From: Pseudooceanicola nanhaiensis DSM 18065
Lineage (GTDB): Bacteria > Pseudomonadota > Alphaproteobacteria > Rhodobacterales > Rhodobacteraceae
DNA length: 64,000 nucleotides
Assembly: GCF_000688295.1 (NCBI RefSeq)
Contig: NZ_JHZF01000011.1
Coordinates: 1-64,000 of the forward strand
Direction: 5' to 3'
Shown here one piece after another: positions 16,560 through 24,517 of the stretch (position 1 is its first letter; every line of letters starts with the position of its first letter). Made by a program: the position numbers and the translations under genes. The notes under the pieces are model-generated. The model did no database searches, was not told where the DNA came from, and saw nothing but the letters and a program-made list of their open reading frames with translations.

Positions 16560-16901
16560 TCATGCATCGAGCTTAACACCCGCCGTAGCTGCCGCATGGC
16601 TGAGGGTATTGACGGTCAACTTACTCGCTGCGAACTCGCTTGCTCGCACTGTCAGCAGGTCGACAGGCAACCCGGACGTGCGTTTCACCTGCCAGACGTT
16701 TGGCGCCGCATCTACGGCCGACGGCGCGTAATCTGAGATGACCACCAGGACATCCCAATCGCTGCCTGGTCGGGGATCACCTCGCGAGCGGCTGCCAAAG
16801 AGCCAGACCTCCTCGGCAGCGAGTTCCACCATGCACATCTCGACAAGCCGGTGGAGCCGCGGTTCAACTTCGAAAAGCTCCTGAGCGGTCGGTCTGAGCA
16901 T
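16560..16901 (-). CDS. MNT-type nucleotidyltransferase
   Basis: The product is 113 residues from ATG 16901, with GGAGGAAG upstream. The motif GSRSRGDPRPGSDWDVLVV contains the GSxxxG and DxD-type residues of minimal nucleotidyltransferases. Such proteins usually pair with a HEPN protein, often as an antitoxin that AMPylates the HEPN RNase. No HEPN gene (RX4-6H motif) is seen on either side. It is either orphaned or acts alone. Neighbouring DNA is accessory. Confidence 0.7.
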   Translation of the reverse strand: MLRPTAQELFEVEPRLHRLVEMCMVELAAEEVWLFGSRSRGDPRPGSDWDVLVVISDYAPSAVDAAPNVWQVKRTSGLPVDLLTVRASEFAASKLTVNTLSHAAATAGVKLDA

Positions 16902-17151
16902 GTCTGTGATCTTCCTCCGACATCGTATTTTTGCGCCACGCGTCGGGCGCATGTCCATTCCAATGCCGAAAGACAGATAGGCATGAGGATGGGACGAACG
17001 ACCACAGGTTTGATATGAGCTGGAGGGCGTGGCGGTCACGGCTCAAGCGTAGTTACTACGATACGCGCTCTGATCTCAGAGGATCCAGAGCGGATGTCGA
17101 CGGCGGAGTGTGGATTGCGCTTCCTGCGACTGAACAACCCCGCTCCGCGAT

Positions 17152-17370
17152 GGCGAGATCCGAAGCCTCGACATCTCTCAGCTCCCAGCCCACGAGCGCA
17201 TGCGGATCATCGGCAACCGCTCACCCGACCTCTCCGAGATGCTGCGTGCGGCTTACACGGCCGGCTGCAAGCAAGCTGAACGGCTACACCTCGGGGACTG
17301 GGCGGTCGAGGGCAGGGGTAATGCGCTCGTGGCTGTCATCGTGGCGCCGCGCCCTCCGCAGCTCGGGTGA
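17152..17370 (+). pseudogene. Remnant reading frame of an unknown gene
   Basis: A 72-codon open frame starts without a start codon as GEIRSLDISQLPAHERMRII and continues to AAYTAGCKQAERLHLGDWAV. It looks protein-like, with helices and balanced composition. An ATG at 17200 could start a 56-residue version. The upstream part appears lost, so I treat it as a truncated gene of unknown family. Confidence 0.3.
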
Positions 17371-17404
17371 TGCGCCACGCTACATGATCAAGTATACTCA
17401 CGTC

Positions 17405-17923
17405 ATGGCAAACGAAGACCGCGAGAAAGACCGGCAGGCCCTGCGCGCCATGCTCGACGAAGGCCGCGCAAGCGATCAGGTCGCGCAGAAATCGGCTGAA
17501 GAACTGCGGCGTCGAGTGCGGCAGCAACCTGCTGAAATGGAAACACCCTCGACATCGACGACCAGCGCGCCTGCTTGGGAGGGCATTGTCACCGTGGTTC
17601 CGGGCCTGCGCGGTGGGCGACCGGTGATCCGCAGCATGCGGATCACAGTGGGTGACGTTCTCGGTTGGCTGTCGTCGGGAATGAACGAGGCGGAGATCCT
17701 TGCCGAGTATCCAGAGCTGAAAGAGACCGATATCAGTGCAGCCGTGGCTTTCGCCGCAGAGCGCGCAGAACTTGAGGCCGAGGCGCATCGACTGCGAGCT
17801 GCGATTGAGCGCATCAGCCGCAGGTTCGCTTGTCGCCTGCCGGCATCTGAGCGTTTGACGCGAGACGATGCGAACAGTCGGAGTCGGCCGGGCGATGGTG
17901 ACGATGCAGATCAGGACAAATGA
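17405..17923 (+). CDS. Second DUF433-domain protein
   Basis: The product is 172 residues from ATG 17405. Residues about 60-115 (PGLRGGRPVIRSMRITVGDV, then WLSSGMNEAEILAEYPEL) are a DUF433 domain. The N-terminal part is charged and probably helical, and a coiled region with a disordered acidic tail follows (RSRPGDGDDADQDK). Its stop overlaps an ATG (17920) for a 56-codon frame. DUF433 proteins are usually the antitoxin upstream of a DUF5615 nuclease, but that family is not recognised here. Confidence 0.7.
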   Translation: MANEDREKDRQALRAMLDEGRASDQVAQKSAEELRRRVRQQPAEMETPSTSTTSAPAWEGIVTVVPGLRGGRPVIRSMRITVGDVLGWLSSGMNEAEILAEYPELKETDISAAVAFAAERAELEAEAHRLRAAIERISRRFACRLPASERLTRDDANSRSRPGDGDDADQDK

Positions 17924-18090
17924 CCGTCCCCGTAATCCTCAACTTTCTCGACGCCGTGCTTGCAACCGACCACGTCGAAGTCCTCGGCGACGAGCTCTGG
18001 CATCATTTCGCGTGCTCATATCGTCATGCCGGCCGCGAATTCTGCTTGGAAAGCTGGGCGATGTCCATGCTTGACGCGAAACCCGGGTGA
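17920..18090 (+). CDS. 56-residue protein coupled to the second DUF433 gene
   Basis: ATG 17920 overlaps the DUF433 stop (ATGA), the classic coupling seen in toxin-antitoxin pairs. The frame reads MTVPVILNFLDAVLATDHVE and then GDELWHHFACSYRHAGREF. It has two Cys and several His but lacks the DUF5615 motifs. It could be a shortened or unrelated toxin, or the start of a broken gene. Confidence 0.35.
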   Translation: MTVPVILNFLDAVLATDHVEVLGDELWHHFACSYRHAGREFCLESWAMSMLDAKPG

Positions 18091-18293
18091 AGACGCTTTG
18101 CGGCTCTCCGGAGCGGCAGGTTGTGGAGGCCGTCGATTTCGTGGATGGCTGGGCGCCGCAGGTCTGGCAGGCCTACGAAGTTTCATATGGTGGGCGCCGC
18201 GCAACTTCGTGAACTTCATTGATATCTTTCGTCTTCCTGATCGCAATGCTCGATGATCCAATCGACACATCGATCGAACCATACCCCTGTCCC

Positions 18294-18548
18294 TTAATTG
18301 TCGCCTTGGCACCTGTAGCCTTTGGCGGGGTTCTTGGCGTCCAGTTCCTTCCAGAGCATGGTGTGGCCGTGCATATTGAAATTCGGGGAGTCGGCGGCCT
18401 GCACCTTTCCGACAATTTTCTCTGGGGGAGACCGGGCCTTATAGGCCCCCTTCATGATGATCTTCCCGATCTCCCCGGTTTCGGCGCTACCCGATGGAAC
18501 AATTGAGACCGCTGCATTGGCAGCGCCGGGCTTGCCGGCTGTCCGCAA
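18294..18548 (-). pseudogene. C-terminal fragment of an unknown protein
   Basis: About 84 codons are open without a good start, including SETGEIGKIIMKGAY-like and SPNFNMHGHTMLWKELDAKN segments, ending at 18294. The upstream DNA does not extend the frame to a start codon with a ribosome site. The family is not recognised. The 200 bases on its left (18091-18293) hold only broken frames. Confidence 0.3.
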
Positions 18549-18634
18549 TTCGTGTTGGCGTGATCCGTTGGTCCACAGAATGGCGCATCCAAGCCTTGTG
18601 AAGCTGGTGCAGTGTCAGAGGCATCCGCGAGCGC

Positions 18635-19210
18635 TTACCGGTCAGGTGCCCTTATCAGGCCCGTCAAGAGTTCTGTCAGGGCCATGGTGAAGTCTTGATC
18701 TTCTTCTGGGTCACAGTCCAGGCCCCGGGCGCTCATCGCAATCGCCAAGGCAGAGCCATGGGTGAAGTCCACGAGTATATCGCGCCACAGCGCCGTCCGG
18801 TCACCCGGCAGGCCGACTTCCGCCAGAAGAGTAGAGATCTCGTTGGTGATCCGTTCTGCCTGCTGCGGAAAAACGGTCGGCCGGCTGAAGATCAGCATGG
18901 TCAGGGCCGGGTGGCGAAGCACCTGGCCATGGTAGGCCTTCAGTAGCTCGCCAATCCGATCGACTGGCGTGGCGTTCTCAACAGCCTTTACCTGCGCATA
19001 GACCGCGTCTGACATTGCGCCGATCAAGCCATCTCGTCCGCCAAAGTGATGATGGATCGTCATCGGGTTGATGCCGAGACGCTTCGCCAGCGCTCTCATC
19101 GTCAAGGCGTCTGCCCCATCGTTATCCAGAAGATCGAGGGCAGCCACGACCATGTCGTCGCGCGAGACAGCAGCTTCCGCCCGGGGCGGCCGCCCCCGGG
19201 GCCGCTTCAT
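18635..19210 (-). CDS. TetR-family transcriptional regulator
   Basis: The product is 191 residues. A basic start (KRPRGRPPRAE) is followed by a TetR helix-turn-helix (ALTMRALAKRLGINPMTIHH, then HFGGRDGLIGAM, residues about 25-65). The remaining helical domain binds an unknown ligand. Its ATG overlaps the stop of the RibD-like gene by four bases, so both are in one operon read from 19743. A short inverted repeat in the promoter is the likely operator. It probably senses a compound handled by the neighbouring reductase-like protein. Confidence 0.85.
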   Translation of the reverse strand: MKRPRGRPPRAEAAVSRDDMVVAALDLLDNDGADALTMRALAKRLGINPMTIHHHFGGRDGLIGAMSDAVYAQVKAVENATPVDRIGELLKAYHGQVLRHPALTMLIFSRPTVFPQQAERITNEISTLLAEVGLPGDRTALWRDILVDFTHGSALAIAMSARGLDCDPEEDQDFTMALTELLTGLIRAPDR

Positions 19211-19743
19211 GCGTCGACCCGGTAGCGGGATTGGACAAGTCCGGAGGGAAAGCGCTTCGTCTCCTCGAGGCGCAGCGAAATGTCCGCGCGGACCTTGCCG
19301 AACAACCGGCGTCCATCACCCAGGAGCACCGGAACGCTCGTGATCACCATGTCGGAGATCAAACCGGCCCGAAGGAAGGACTGAATGAGAAGGCCGCCAT
19401 CGACGTAAACCTTCCGATGTCCTTCGATCTCCAGCATTCGCATCGCCTCTTCGGGTGCCTTGTTCACGATCCGGACCTTTTTGGTCAGGTCGTCCGGCAG
19501 ATCAGTCTGAGCCATCTTCGACGACAGGACGACCACAGGACGACTGTAGGGCCAGGGCATTACGGTTCGCATTTTCTCGAACGTTTCGCGGCCCATCAGA
19601 ATGATGTCGATGTCCGCAAGGAAGGCATCGTAGCCATGGTCTTCATCGGGGTCGTCACGTTCCAGAAGCCAGGCGATATCGCCGTCGCTTCGAGCGATAA
19701 AGCCGTCCAGACTGGTAGCGATGAATACATGTCCCGTGATCAT
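19207..19743 (-). CDS. Dihydrofolate reductase-fold (RibD C-terminal-like) protein
   Basis: The product is 178 residues. FIATSLDGFIARSDGDIAWL at the start, ILMGRETFEKM in the middle and VYVDGGLLIQSFL with VPVLLGDGRRLF near the end are the usual NADPH-binding pattern of RibD_C proteins. Members reduce pterin-like or other heterocycles with NADPH, but the substrate is seldom known. It is first gene of an operon with the TetR regulator, a common pairing. Confidence 0.85.
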   Translation of the reverse strand: MITGHVFIATSLDGFIARSDGDIAWLLERDDPDEDHGYDAFLADIDIILMGRETFEKMRTVMPWPYSRPVVVLSSKMAQTDLPDDLTKKVRIVNKAPEEAMRMLEIEGHRKVYVDGGLLIQSFLRAGLISDMVITSVPVLLGDGRRLFGKVRADISLRLEETKRFPSGLVQSRYRVDA

Positions 19744-19756
19744 TTTACACCTTTAT

Positions 19757-19771
19757 TTATACTTTGTATAA
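19757..19771. promoter_or_regulatory. Inverted repeat in the RibD-like/TetR promoter
   Basis: TTATAC-TTT-GTATAA lies 14 bases before the start at 19743. The arms are perfect. It is AT-rich and also resembles a -10 element, so TetR binding there would block transcription. Confidence 0.55.
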
Positions 19772-19920
19772 TAAATGGTGCAGCGACCGCCTGGTGTCAA
19801 GACCGACACCAGCCCCCAGCGTTGCCAAAGCCGAAACTTCGCGCCAATGAAATGACCCCCCGATAGTGAAACGGTTGCAAAGCCCGAATATTTGACCAAA
19901 GCGGTTTGCGGACACCCCCA

Positions 19921-20275
19921 AGAATTTCATGACCCCGTTCGAAAAGTTGGCGTTGCCACACTATCGCGGGAAACCGTCGGCGTGGCGCTTGATTGCTTCA
20001 AGTGCGGCACCACGAGCGGCGCCTTCCGGATCGACGATCCAGTTTTGAAGTCGCGACGGTGCCCCGCCGTGTTTCCGGGCGAGGGCATTTCGACCTCGAT
20101 AGCCAGTTGGAGGAGCCGTGATCCGATCGGATCGCAGATGCAGGGGCGTCATAGACTTCCGAGGCCCGACAAGCGGTCTCTGCCATAACGATCCTCTGGC
20201 CCCGTCGTTCAATCTGTCTGTCTTTCCAGACGAGAGGATCGTGTCCTTGATCCAAGAAGGCCTGAAAGATTGCAA
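19921..20275 (-). pseudogene. Decayed fragment of a DUF6538-type integrase
   Basis: This segment aligns along its length with bases about 41388-41747 of the intact integrase gene, with perhaps four of five bases the same. It covers the central catalytic part (about residues 256-375), including SWI.[DE]TILS.GKTDRLND and ALEA..RH.DGFPR. It has frameshifts and no start. It is a relic of a related integrase. With the intact copy it brackets the 20.3-41 kb segment, which suggests two rounds of insertion by related islands. Confidence 0.85.
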
Positions 20276-20342
20276 CCCGGCGTCAACCGCGGTGCCGGCG
20301 AATGCTTCAAGGGGCGGAGGGGCTCCCGCTTTGGACAGGTTC

Positions 20343-20756
20343 CTAAGCGTGCGTGCGCGCGAGTGCCACGTCGGCGATTGTGGATCGGTTCAGGTTATCG
20401 ATGAAGGCCATCTCGGCGACCCGAAGCCTTGATTTCAGACGACACCTTCCGTCGATGGTGCACTCTCCGCCACCGGAACCGAAGCATTCCACTAAGGCCT
20501 GTCCATCTTCCAACATGCGGACCACATCACCGAGCCGGATTTCCTCGGGCGCCACTGCGAGGATGGCTCCGCCACCTCCACCGCGACGGGTCTGCACCAG
20601 GCCAGCCCTTGCCAGGCGCTGCATGATCTTGGTCAGGTGGTTGCGCGAAAGATTGAACTCTTCTGCAAGCTCTGCGGTCGAGAAGGCACGCTCAGGCGCA
20701 CTGCCCATCCGCATCAGCATGCGAAGACCGTAATCTGTGAAGGAGGTCAGGCGCAT
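20343..20756 (-). CDS. nsrR: NsrR-type Rrf2 regulator
   Basis: The product is 137 residues. It has an Rrf2 winged helix-turn-helix (DYGLRMLMRMG, then SAELAEEF-like FSTAELAEEFNLSRNHLTKI) and three cysteines, Cys91, Cys99 and Cys105, in the spacing of the Fe-S binding loop of NsrR. NsrR uses its cluster to sense nitric oxide and derepress detoxification genes. The surrounding genes (globin, cbb3 oxidase, nirK debris) fit this role. An AATAGGTATT element in its promoter recurs before the globin gene. Confidence 0.82.
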   Translation of the reverse strand: MRLTSFTDYGLRMLMRMGSAPERAFSTAELAEEFNLSRNHLTKIMQRLARAGLVQTRRGGGGGAILAVAPEEIRLGDVVRMLEDGQALVECFGSGGGECTIDGRCRLKSRLRVAEMAFIDNLNRSTIADVALARTHA

Positions 20757-20768
20757 TTCGCATCCATG

Positions 20769-20778
20769 AATAGGTATT
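20769..20778. promoter_or_regulatory. Candidate NsrR half site in the nsrR promoter
   Basis: AATAGGTATT lies 13 bases before the nsrR start and is identical to the left arm of the inverted repeat before the globin gene. It suggests self-regulation. Confidence 0.4.
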
Positions 20779-20887
20779 CGTAGTGCTTATTAGGGGGCAT
20801 ATGGCAATATAGGAAGAGCAAGGTGGTCGTGCGAGGGGAATATCCCGATCTCGACAGACTTTTCCAGCTTCACCGGGGAGGGCAGCA

Positions 20888-21589
20888 ATGGTCGCCGATT
20901 TCGACAGCTTCAGGTGCCGGAGCGGCTTCTCTTCGCCCCCGTGTCTGGCGAGTGAGATGGCCCCCGACTACTTCGAGCCGAATTCCGTAGATCCTCAGCA
21001 GAGAATTGATGTCGCACGGTGGCGAAGGGCTGAACGCACCAGGCTGAGACAGGCGCGCGCGTCATTGAATGCAGGTGAACGCAGGAATATTTCGGCGGCG
21101 ATCATGACTGGTGTGCAGAGCATCATAGATCGCAGGCAATGCGACGAAGCTAAGACGGTCGCGCTCTACTGGCCGATCAAGGATGAACCGGACCTGCGTC
21201 CGCTGATGACCGCGTTGCATAGCCGGGCGTTTCAAGTGGTTCTGTCGGTGGTGGAGCAGAGGGCCGCGCCGCTGGTCTTCAGACTTTGGACACCCCAGAC
21301 ACGGATGATACGCGGGAATTGGGGCATACCTGTCCCGCCATCGACTTCGGGTGCACTCCCGCCGGACATAGTTCTGGCGCCGCTCCTCGGGTGGGACAAG
21401 CGAGGCTATCGACTGGGATATGGCGGTGGCTACTTTGACCGCACATTGGCCGGCCTCTCACCTCGCCCCCATAGCATCGGAATCGGTCTGTCCTCGGCGC
21501 GCCTCGCAACCATTTTCCCGCAACCCCACGACATCGCTCTGGACGTCATCCTGACGGAGCAAGGCATCGAATACGAAAGGACCCAGTGA
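20888..21589 (+). CDS. 5-formyltetrahydrofolate cyclo-ligase family protein
   Basis: The product is 233 residues from ATG 20888, with GGGAGG upstream. The signature GYRLGYGGGYFDRTLA and PLLGWDKRG identify the 5-FCL family, which uses ATP to turn 5-formyltetrahydrofolate into methenyltetrahydrofolate. About 35 residues precede the usual domain start, so translation may begin later. It is divergent from nsrR and followed one base later by the PAS gene. A second, stress-linked copy of this housekeeping enzyme in a nitric-oxide island would be unusual; the enzyme may serve folate repair. Confidence 0.85.
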   Translation: MVADFDSFRCRSGFSSPPCLASEMAPDYFEPNSVDPQQRIDVARWRRAERTRLRQARASLNAGERRNISAAIMTGVQSIIDRRQCDEAKTVALYWPIKDEPDLRPLMTALHSRAFQVVLSVVEQRAAPLVFRLWTPQTRMIRGNWGIPVPPSTSGALPPDIVLAPLLGWDKRGYRLGYGGGYFDRTLAGLSPRPHSIGIGLSSARLATIFPQPHDIALDVILTEQGIEYERTQ

Positions 21590-21590
21590 C

Positions 21591-22013
21591 ATGCACAAGG
21601 AACAAATCGCACAGGCACTTCTCGAAGATCTACCGGATGCCTTGGTCGTTTCAGATCGGGAGGGCATCATCTGCCTCTGGAACGGAGGCGCCGAGCGGAT
21701 CTTCGGTTTTTCCACAGAGGAAGCGATCGGGGAGACACTCGACATCATCACGCCCGAACGCCTTCGAAAGCGGCATTGGGGCGGATACCGCCACACGATG
21801 TCGACTGGCGAGACGAGGTATGGCTCAGGAGATCTCCTGTCCGTCCCTGCGATCAGAAAGGACGGAGCGCAGATCTCGGTCCAGTTTTCCATCATGCCGA
21901 TCAGGGGTGAGAACGATGAGATCTCTGCCATCGCGGCGATCATGCGCGATGTCACCGCGGAGTTCGAGGAGCGCAAGAAACTGCGCAAGTCACTGAACGC
22001 AGCAACGGCTTGA
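21591..22013 (+). CDS. Single-domain PAS protein
   Basis: The product is 140 residues. It is one PAS fold (DLPDALVVSDREGIICLWNG, then AERIFGFSTEEAIGE and QFSIMPIRGENDEI) with a short helical tail. Such domains bind heme, flavin or small ligands or pair with other PAS domains. No output domain is attached. It begins one base after the 5-FCL gene and shares its transcript. A role as a gas or redox sensor partner, perhaps with the HWE kinase at 29.4 kb, is inference. Confidence 0.8.
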   Translation: MHKEQIAQALLEDLPDALVVSDREGIICLWNGGAERIFGFSTEEAIGETLDIITPERLRKRHWGGYRHTMSTGETRYGSGDLLSVPAIRKDGAQISVQFSIMPIRGENDEISAIAAIMRDVTAEFEERKKLRKSLNAATA

Positions 22014-22045
22014 AATCTGCCAGGGAGTGCGTGCTGGCGGTCGAA

Positions 22046-22067
22046 GGAACCATCTGCGGATGGTTCC
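22046..22067 (+). terminator. Hairpin after the PAS gene
   Basis: GGAACCATC and GATGGTTCC form a nine-pair stem with a four-base loop, 32 bases past the PAS stop. A T-run is absent. Confidence 0.55.
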
Positions 22068-22425
22068 TCATCGCGCTCCACTTGCTGTAACGGCAGGTGT
22101 TTCCGTCAATACCAACGCTGCCGGCGCCTCGGTCTTCGGGGGCCCCGCTCTTGTCGACCGCCGGACTTCCAACGCCTGGCGACCAACGCGACTTCCGCTG
22201 TCGGTCTACGGCCGGCTCGATTGCCGGGAGACTTCGGCCGTCAGGAGAACTTGCGGGTTTGAACATGATGCAGGACAATGGGCGCGCGATGCCCGGTGCC
22301 CTCTTAGGGGCCCGGCTGCCGCCGGTCCTGGGCAACGGCGCATTCGCGACAATCCTTCCAAGGTTCCCATACGCCGCTGATCATAGCGATTGGGCATTGC
22401 TGTCGGTCTATGACGCCATTACCTC
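22068..22425. other. No clear gene between two terminator hairpins
   Basis: A plus-strand frame (22097-22429) is open for 110 codons but has no good ribosome site and no recognised motif; it ends in the next hairpin. I do not call it a gene. Confidence 0.4.
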
Positions 22426-22445
22426 GTGAAGCCTGCGGGCTTCAC
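22426..22445 (-). terminator. Terminator hairpin at the end of the cco operon
   Basis: GTGAAGCC and GGCTTCAC pair perfectly around TGCG. The hairpin overlaps the stop codon of the DUF2189 gene and ends the minus-strand transcript. Confidence 0.55.
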
Positions 22446-23323
22446 GCCGGTCGCAGGAACATCCGGTCATCCTCGTGCTTCTCCACATCCGGGCCGCGAA
22501 CTTCGCGGTAGCAGTGCCAGGTCGCATGTCCCAGGAGTGGAAAGATCACGATCAGTCCCAGGCCCAGCGTCAGGATGGACAGGGCGAAGAGCGCGGTGAC
22601 AATGGCGCCCCAGGCGATCATCACCCTTCGATTGTGCCAGACCATTGCCATGCTGATGCCGAGGGCCGACATGGCATCGGTCTTCTCGGCCAGCAGCATC
22701 GGGAAGGCGAACACGCTGATCGCGAACGCGAAGGCGGCGAACAGGGCGCCCACGGCACACCCTACCAGCAGGAGACCCCAACCGGTCGGGGTCAGCAGGA
22801 GCATCGGCACGATCTCGCCCGTTCCCGGGAACGGCACCATGCCGAAGAAGAGGGCATAGATCAGCACGGCGGCACGCATCCAGAGCAGGAAAAGCCCGAG
22901 CATCAGCACACCGGTCATGAGACCTGCCCGACCGGACCGAGGATGCACAAGGACCATCTGCGCAAAGGTGGTCCGCTCTCCGGTCTCGAGCCGGCGGCTC
23001 TTCTCGTAGAGACCGTTGGCGATAAGGGGGCCGACGACCATGAAGCCCGCAAGGGCAGGAAACAGCGCATAGTCGAATTCCAGCCGGAACAGCCACCAGA
23101 CGACGAGCGCGGACAGAAGGAAGACGGCAAATCCGTAAAGCAGGCTCGGGACCGGATTGGTCCAGAGATCAGACCATCCGGCCTTCAGCCAGGTTTGCGC
23201 CGTGCGCCATGGCAGGTCCTTCGCGAGGGGGCGCTCCGTCGGCAGGGGTGGGACGACCTTGGGTATGACGCCGGCGGCGTGCGGGTTGTCGGGCGGCGGC
23301 GGGCCGTTTCTGTCGTTCAGCAT
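22442..23323 (-). CDS. DUF2189-family membrane protein
   Basis: The product is 293 residues from ATG 23323, which overlaps the stop of the 55-residue gene upstream (ATGCTGA). It begins with a proline-rich cytoplasmic segment and then has about six membrane helices, with the DUF2189 pattern SGWSDL-like AGWSDLWTNPVPSLLYG and PLIANGLYEKSRRLE. Family members are often found beside cytochrome oxidase and denitrification genes, but no biochemical role is known to me. Here it is the last gene of the cbb3 operon. Confidence 0.8.
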   Translation of the reverse strand: MLNDRNGPPPPDNPHAAGVIPKVVPPLPTERPLAKDLPWRTAQTWLKAGWSDLWTNPVPSLLYGFAVFLLSALVVWWLFRLEFDYALFPALAGFMVVGPLIANGLYEKSRRLETGERTTFAQMVLVHPRSGRAGLMTGVLMLGLFLLWMRAAVLIYALFFGMVPFPGTGEIVPMLLLTPTGWGLLLVGCAVGALFAAFAFAISVFAFPMLLAEKTDAMSALGISMAMVWHNRRVMIAWGAIVTALFALSILTLGLGLIVIFPLLGHATWHCYREVRGPDVEKHEDDRMFLRPA

Positions 23324-23484
23324 GATGGTCTTGCCGCGCGGTAAGGCGTGGCCCCTTCCTCGTGGACGCAAGCGGGCTGGGAGGACAGCGACACGCTGAC
23401 GAGATGGAAATTCGCGGCAGCAAATGCGCCGAGAATCAGGAGCGCGCTGGCGCCGATATACATGCGATGGCGCTCAATCCGCAT
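23317..23484 (-). CDS. 55-residue single-span membrane protein in the cco operon
   Basis: ATG 23484 follows a strong GGAGGAGGGAG site and lies inside the end of ccoP. The frame encodes MRIERHRMYIGASALLILGA, completes one hydrophobic span, and ends in ACVHEEGATPYRAARPSC; its stop overlaps the DUF2189 start. Two cysteines follow the span, placing them in the periplasm if the N-terminus is inside. Position and overlaps on both sides make it a real operon member. It may be a small subunit or assembly partner of the cbb3 oxidase. Confidence 0.6.
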   Translation of the reverse strand: MRIERHRMYIGASALLILGAFAAANFHLVSVSLSSQPACVHEEGATPYRAARPSC

Positions 23485-24358
23485 GTTCTCCCTCCTCCTT
23501 CAGCGACGAGAGATAGATCGTCAGCATCTTGCGGTCGGCCAGCGGCAGCCGTTCCTCCCACGCGGGCATCCAGCCCCGACGACCATTGTAGACGGTTTCG
23601 AACATCGTGTCGTGGTCGCTGCCGTAGATCCAGAAGTCGTCGGTCAGGTTGGGCGCGCCAAGATCCTGCGATCCGGCGGCATCTTCGCCATGACAGCTTG
23701 CGCAATTGTCGGCGAAGATGGTTGCGCCTTCCTCCATGGCGGCCGGCGTGAGGCCTGATCCAATCCCGGAAAGGGACCGCACGTAGGCGACGACCGTTTC
23801 GATCTGGGCGCGATCGAGCAGCCCGTCCCGGCCGAAGGCCAGCATTTCCGCGTAGCGGCTTTCCGGATGCGGCGCGTTGATCCCGACGCGCAGCGTCTCG
23901 AGGATCGTCTCGTCGTCACCGCCCCAGAGCCAGGCGTCGTCGACCAGCGAGGGGTATCCGGGTCCACCCTGCGCGCCGCTGCCGTGGCATGCCGCGCAAT
24001 TGTCGCCGAACAGCGTGGGCGCAGTCCGGGAGACATGGCGCATCAAGTCGTCGTCCGCCCTGATCTCGTCTGGCGTGAGGGCGGCGACCTGGTCGACCCA
24101 TTCACCGCGCGCGGCGCTTGCGGCTGCCAGGCGTTCCTCCACCTGCTCCTGCTGGTTCCGTCCGAGCAGGCCCTTGGTGTAGGTGTTCACCAGCGGCCAG
24201 GCCGGCATCAGCACCCAGTAGACCAGCGCCCAGACATGGGTGATCGCGATGAAGAGCCAGATGGCGCGGGGGACGCGGGTGTTCAGCTCGGTGATCCCGT
24301 TCCATTCGTGGCCGGTCGTCTGGTGGCCGGTTAGCGGGTCGCGTTCCTTTACCGACAT
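23474..24358 (-). CDS. ccoP: cbb3-type cytochrome c oxidase subunit III
   Basis: The product is 294 residues. It has a membrane helix near residues 33-55 and two class I cytochrome c domains with heme sites CAACH (121-125) and CASCH (219-223). It carries electrons from the cytochrome pool through CcoO to the CcoN active site. The gene order ccoN-ccoO-ccoQ-ccoP is standard. Its start overlaps ccoQ by ten bases. Confidence 0.95.
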   Translation of the reverse strand: MSVKERDPLTGHQTTGHEWNGITELNTRVPRAIWLFIAITHVWALVYWVLMPAWPLVNTYTKGLLGRNQQEQVEERLAAASAARGEWVDQVAALTPDEIRADDDLMRHVSRTAPTLFGDNCAACHGSGAQGGPGYPSLVDDAWLWGGDDETILETLRVGINAPHPESRYAEMLAFGRDGLLDRAQIETVVAYVRSLSGIGSGLTPAAMEEGATIFADNCASCHGEDAAGSQDLGAPNLTDDFWIYGSDHDTMFETVYNGRRGWMPAWEERLPLADRKMLTIYLSSLKEEGEHAD

Positions 24359-24513
24359 GGGCCGTCCTCGTCGTCCAGAATGCTGTTGGCGGCCTTGTCG
24401 AAGCGTTTCCCCAGCGAAGGCCAGAAAGCATAGACGGTTATCCCGATCGACAGGGCCAGCAGGTAGAAAAGCCCAAAGGATTTGGCGATCGCCGAGGTCA
24501 GTTCGTGGGTCAT
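24349..24513 (-). CDS. ccoQ: cbb3-type oxidase subunit CcoQ
   Basis: The product is 54 residues from ATG 24513, starting four bases after ccoO. It has one membrane span (FGLFYLLALSIGITVYAFWP) and a short charged tail (GKRFDKAANSILDDED). Both length and pattern are normal for CcoQ, which stabilises the CcoN-CcoP complex. It overlaps ccoP at its end. Confidence 0.85.
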   Translation of the reverse strand: MTHELTSAIAKSFGLFYLLALSIGITVYAFWPSLGKRFDKAANSILDDEDGPCR

Positions 24514-24517
24514 TGCG

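Noticed and set aside
17920..18090. DUF5615 toxin after the second DUF433 gene
   Set aside because: The frame lacks the Asp-rich start and later conserved residues of that family, so it is listed only as an unknown coupled gene.
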